From Prevotella sp. (GTDB taxonomy: Bacteria; Bacteroidota; Bacteroidia; Bacteroidales; Bacteroidaceae): a stretch of DNA of 64,000 nt. Location of the stretch: NCBI GenBank assembly GCA_017410365.1, contig JAFQQY010000033.1, forward strand, positions 124,001 through 188,000. Reading direction: 5' to 3'. The notes under the pieces are model-generated. The model was not told the origin of the DNA and did not search any database. It saw only the letters and a list, made by a program, of their open reading frames with translations. A program made the position numbers and the translations under genes. The stretch's first letter is position 1, and each line of letters begins with the position of its first letter. Positions 60,657-64,000 of the stretch are shown in pieces.

Positions 60657-63167
60657 TTATTTTATTGCAACCTTAACAACTTTTCCAGCCACCTTAACAA
60701 GATACATGCCCTTGCTAAGACCGCTTACCTGCTTGGTCACGTTGCCAAACATCTTACGTCCGCTGAAGTCATAGACCTCTACATTCTGTGCGTCTCCCTC
60801 AACATAGATTGTACCGTCAGCAACTCTTAAGCTTGAAGAAGTGCCCTGAACTGCATCAATGCCTGTTGAACCAGCAGCTGCTGTAACTCCACTATAGAGA
60901 GCAGCAACCTTTGTCTCGTTTGTCACATAGTCTGCAAGACTTACACAGAAGTCGCTGATTGAAATCGTGCCATCTTCCTTGACTGTAAGAGTAAGATTTG
61001 AAGTGCCCATGTTCTGGTCATGAATCATCAGATATGTCTTGCCACCCTCAATAGTCTGCAAATAAACACCGGTCTTCAGTTCTGCCTTGTTTGGATCGTC
61101 AGCAGAAGGAGTAAGAAGAATACCGCCATAATTTACGCCTGCCACATCTCTACCACAGAACTTGGTAACAAGATACATATCGCTTGCTTCATAATAAACG
61201 ACTTCCATGTCAAACTCCTTTGGATATGTATATGCATCATTGTAGATTGAAACCTTCTCTGCCTTTACAGCGAATGTTCCTGTCCAGTTGAATGGTTCTG
61301 GCTCTGGTTCCGGTTCTACGGCTGCACCAACAGAAGCTACCACATTGGTATAAAGAGCTACCGGCTGTGCCTGCTTAGTGTTCCAGTCATAAGTACTTAC
61401 ACAGAAGCTTGTAATAGAAACAGTACCGTCTTCGTTGACTGTCAGTGTGAGCGGTAATGGCTGTGCGTTCTGGTCGAACAGCTTATAGTACTTAGAACCT
61501 GCCTCAATAGTACCTATCAGTGCGTCCGTCTTCATTTCTGCCTTCTTTGGATCGTCTGTTGAAGGAGTGAATACGATACCACCCTGGTTTAGACCAGTAA
61601 CATCATTGCCCCAGAATTTAGTAACGAGATACATGCCCCAATTCTCGAAATACTGCACTTCCATCTCGAATGTCTCAGGATATGTGTTGCCATCGTATGC
61701 TGTAACATTTGCCTTAACAGTGAACTTGTTTACCCAGTTGAATGGTTCTTCTTCCTTCACGTCTTCCTTAGTTGCTGTAACGGTCTGGCAGAATGTTGCG
61801 AGTGAGTGACTTTGAGTATAGTTCTCATCATATTCCATATATGTAACGCTGAAGTCACTAATCTTGTAAGAGCCGTCTTCCTGGCGGGTAACAACAAGAT
61901 TGCCATTTGAAAGGTTCATATCCTTCAGACAGAGATATTTCTTACCAGCCTCGATTGTCTGCAAGAAACCGCCTGTCTTTATTTCTGCCTTATTAGGGTC
62001 ATCTTCTGACGGGTAAAAGTTAATACCACCATTATTCAGACCTGAAACATCGTTGCCCATGAACTTGGTGATGAGATAGATGCCCCAGTCCTCAAAATAC
62101 TTAACCTCCATGTCGAACTCAGTAGGTACAGGATATGCTTCGTTATTAACGTAAGTAGAGCCTACCTTTACCTTATAGACACCATCCCATGTTGTCTTAA
62201 CCTCTTCTCCGCCTTGTTTCTTGGCACTGCCACTCATGTACCACTGCATGTAACCGCCCTTGTTCTCTACGCTGATAGAGTCTTGGCAGAAAGTGATTCC
62301 ACTTGTAAGCGAGAGTGTTGATTCATTTATCATGTTGAATGTGATGTCGCCCTGACGTGCTGCACCATAGGTTGTACAGAAACGTATCTTGTTTGTATTG
62401 TCAAGATATGTGTTGTCGAAAGGAATAGTAAGAGTAACACCGTCAAACTTTGCCTGAAGTGTGAGAGGTTCAAAACCTGCCAAAGAGAAAACCATTGAGT
62501 ATGCCTTCTTGCTGTCGTCTGTTGCAGTAAGGGTCATATCAAATTCCTTTGGATAAGTAGAACCTTCCATTGTATCGTATGTGCCGTTGCCTGCAGTAAA
62601 GTGCCAGTCACCAGAGAGGTCTGCCACTTCAACATTTTCTGACTGCACAAGAGTCAACTTTGCATTTTTGAACGTTGCAATAACAGTTGCTTTTGAGTTT
62701 GGATGGTCGCAAGTTACAAGTGTGAAGTCAGGCAGAGTGATAGTCTTTGTCTGTGGGTCAAATGTATAGAGGATGTCATTGTATGCGCCACCGAAAGGAT
62801 AAATTCCATCAGTGTTGCTCATATACAAACCGCCATCCCAAAGTCCATTGCCGTTAGGATTGGTAATCTTGATGGTATTTGCCTTTGTGTCGATACCATT
62901 GATTTTCTGATAATCCTTGGTTGAACCAGCCAGACCACGAATCTCACCATCATAGACGCCATAGGTGTCGGACGTAATGACAACCTCGCATTCTGCAGAG
63001 AACTTGTCTTTCAATGACTGTCCAGCTTCAGTAACAGTCATTGTTGAAGTAAACTTGTAGGTTCCGAATAAGTCGGCAACCGATTCGACTGCGGCTTCAG
63101 ATGGCAATACCATAGCCAAAGCTGCAATAAGCGCCAATACGCTTCTTTTCAGTGTAAAGTTTTTCAT
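60657..63167 (-). CDS. Repeat-containing surface protein with type IX sorting tail
   Basis: 836 aa with a signal peptide (RSVLALIAALAMVLPSEAA). Three tandem domains of about 150 aa fill 330-760, each with YPxEFDMEVxYxExxxMYLVTKF, split here as EFDMEVKYFEDWGIYLITKF and EFDMEVQYFENWGMYLVTKF, then GGIxxxPSxDDPxKAExKT. Two less similar domains precede them. The end (VEVYDFSGRKMFGNV, LSKGMYLVKVAGKVVKVAIK) is a CTD sorting tail. I do not know the repeat family. It is co-directional with susC and the TlpA-like gene, so it may be a ligand-binding or surface partner. Confidence 0.75.
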   Translation of the reverse strand: MKNFTLKRSVLALIAALAMVLPSEAAVESVADLFGTYKFTSTMTVTEAGQSLKDKFSAECEVVITSDTYGVYDGEIRGLAGSTKDYQKINGIDTKANTIKITNPNGNGLWDGGLYMSNTDGIYPFGGAYNDILYTFDPQTKTITLPDFTLVTCDHPNSKATVIATFKNAKLTLVQSENVEVADLSGDWHFTAGNGTYDTMEGSTYPKEFDMTLTATDDSKKAYSMVFSLAGFEPLTLQAKFDGVTLTIPFDNTYLDNTNKIRFCTTYGAARQGDITFNMINESTLSLTSGITFCQDSISVENKGGYMQWYMSGSAKKQGGEEVKTTWDGVYKVKVGSTYVNNEAYPVPTEFDMEVKYFEDWGIYLITKFMGNDVSGLNNGGINFYPSEDDPNKAEIKTGGFLQTIEAGKKYLCLKDMNLSNGNLVVTRQEDGSYKISDFSVTYMEYDENYTQSHSLATFCQTVTATKEDVKEEEPFNWVNKFTVKANVTAYDGNTYPETFEMEVQYFENWGMYLVTKFWGNDVTGLNQGGIVFTPSTDDPKKAEMKTDALIGTIEAGSKYYKLFDQNAQPLPLTLTVNEDGTVSITSFCVSTYDWNTKQAQPVALYTNVVASVGAAVEPEPEPEPFNWTGTFAVKAEKVSIYNDAYTYPKEFDMEVVYYEASDMYLVTKFCGRDVAGVNYGGILLTPSADDPNKAELKTGVYLQTIEGGKTYLMIHDQNMGTSNLTLTVKEDGTISISDFCVSLADYVTNETKVAALYSGVTAAAGSTGIDAVQGTSSSLRVADGTIYVEGDAQNVEVYDFSGRKMFGNVTKQVSGLSKGMYLVKVAGKVVKVAIK

Positions 63168-63232
63168 ACGCTGTCTTTTTTGTAAAATATTTAATTATTG
63201 TTGAGTTTTTCAGTCTTATCAATCATCATGCA

Positions 63233-64000
63233 TCACTTCAACCCTTCAAGCAGTTCTACTACCCCCCTGCCCTGACTGGGCCGAGGAGCACCGTGCATAT
63301 ATAGATTGCCTTGAGGGTCGTAAATCACAAAGAAAGGAATACCTTTAACGTTGAGCGCCTCGCAAAGCGTATTGCCAGGGTTGTGCAACTGATTGCCATG
63401 CAAGCCAAGTTGCTTCATCTTATTTTTCCATGCGTTTTCCTTTGCATCGGCAGATATAGACACGAACACCACGTTCTTGTTCTTAAGTTCACGTTCCATC
63501 TTTTGCAGGTGCGGCACTTCCCTTATACAAGGAACACACCACGACGCCCACACGTCTATATAAACATATTTGCCACGAAACTGGGCAAAATCAACAATGT
63601 TGCCAAGAGTATCCTTCAAGACAACATTCTTTGGGAACGGCTGTCCTGGTATTGTTGCCTTGCGCTTGGCGAAGTCCATAGCATATTTGGGGTCTAATCC
63701 ATATTTCTCTGTAGCATTGCGCAAGCGTTCCAACCCTTTGTCAAAATCGCCAGTGCCATAATTGAAGCCACTGACATAGCGGTTCGCAATATTATCCTTT
63801 ACCGATTTCACTATACCGGCATCAGTATAATGGCTTTCCAGATAAACCAAAGCGCTGTCAAGATTGTTCTTGTTTGGCAGAGAAGCAAACACAACATTTG
63901 GCGCATTGGCAAAAAGAGAAGCCAAAGGCGAATTCAAAGCCATGTGAGGCAATGGCAGCACATCGCTACGTCTAAACGGCATCTCATCTGGTTTTATACG
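63233..64000 (-). CDS. TlpA-like periplasmic thiol-disulfide protein, 5' end outside window
   Basis: The frame is open through the right edge (codons before the Met at 63982 read RIKPDE), so the start is outside. The C-terminal domain is thioredoxin-like with the active site WASWCVPCIREVP and the cis-Pro segment VKGIPFFVIYD. About 100 residues before it are helical, as in Bacteroidetes TlpA proteins with an N-terminal extension. Unlike the homologue at 16261-17265, both cysteines are present. It precedes the repeat protein by 65 bases, and TlpA proteins are common next to SusCD-protease loci. Confidence 0.85.
   Translation of the reverse strand, partial: RIKPDEMPFRRSDVLPLPHMALNSPLASLFANAPNVVFASLPNKNNLDSALVYLESHYTDAGIVKSVKDNIANRYVSGFNYGTGDFDKGLERLRNATEKYGLDPKYAMDFAKRKATIPGQPFPKNVVLKDTLGNIVDFAQFRGKYVYIDVWASWCVPCIREVPHLQKMERELKNKNVVFVSISADAKENAWKNKMKQLGLHGNQLHNPGNTLCEALNVKGIPFFVIYDPQGNLYMHGAPRPSQGRGVVELLEGLK

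Overview
The window looks like a chromosomal segment of a Prevotella-type member of the Bacteroidales. The evidence is a type IX secretion sortase (PorU) with its outer membrane partner PorV, a SusC/SusD pair, BspA-like and CTD-tailed surface proteins, many secreted pectin-acting glycoside hydrolases, and repeated promoters of the Bacteroidetes form TAnnTTTG. Species cannot be named from the sequence alone.

Layout. (1) 1-14628, all minus strand: a pectin / rhamnogalacturonan cluster in transcription order GH28, GH2, GNAT acetyltransferase, GH35, a GH63-like (alpha/alpha)6 enzyme, GH78 rhamnosidase, a decayed GH2 tail, and a giant partial protein (at least 1604 codons, open to the left edge) that joins a GH43-like propeller, GH28, GH106 and a second GH43-like module. 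No SusCD or regulator for it lies in the window. (2) 14694-21451, minus: YifB/ComM ATPase, a thioredoxin-fold lipoprotein without its cysteines, an OmpA/TPR lipoprotein, tRNA-Leu and tRNA-Gly, and two glycosyltransferases. (3) 21618-22987: guanine deaminase (+), a probable free-standing ~280-nt non-coding RNA (+), and ispF (-). (4) 23250-28625, minus: FAH-family hydrolase, porU and porV. (5) 28789-30577, minus: a BspA-like leucine-rich repeat protein whose signal peptide is cut off by a run of nine G, then a 59-codon small gene. (6) 31039-34010, minus: rplM-rpsI-rpsB-tsf with a structured leader. (7) 34465-44548, mostly plus: second GH28, DUF6268-like barrel, two unknown proteins, truncated NhaD, a divergent tryptophanase-family gene (-), PL1 pectate lyase, HAD phosphatase and metG. 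(8) 44845-49404, minus: a 1519-aa secreted protein with an HExxH motif and a sorting tail, then about 1.2 kb of repeat-rich intergenic DNA. (9) 50653-64000, minus: TlpA-like protein (partial), repeat surface protein with sorting tail, SusC, SusD, DUF4843-like lipoprotein, PKD-like lipoprotein, M16 protease; probably a peptide or protein acquisition locus.

How the parts fit. Pectin backbone and side chains would be cut by PL1, GH28, GH78/GH106, GH43, GH2 and GH35. PorU/PorV would export and process the CTD-tailed proteins found in the same window. The most notable observations are the four-module CAZyme fusion, the homopolymer switch in the BspA-like gene, the unassigned RNA, the GH2 remnant, the NhaD truncation, and two intergenic elements that each hold a pair of 22-bp tandem repeats between inverted arms.
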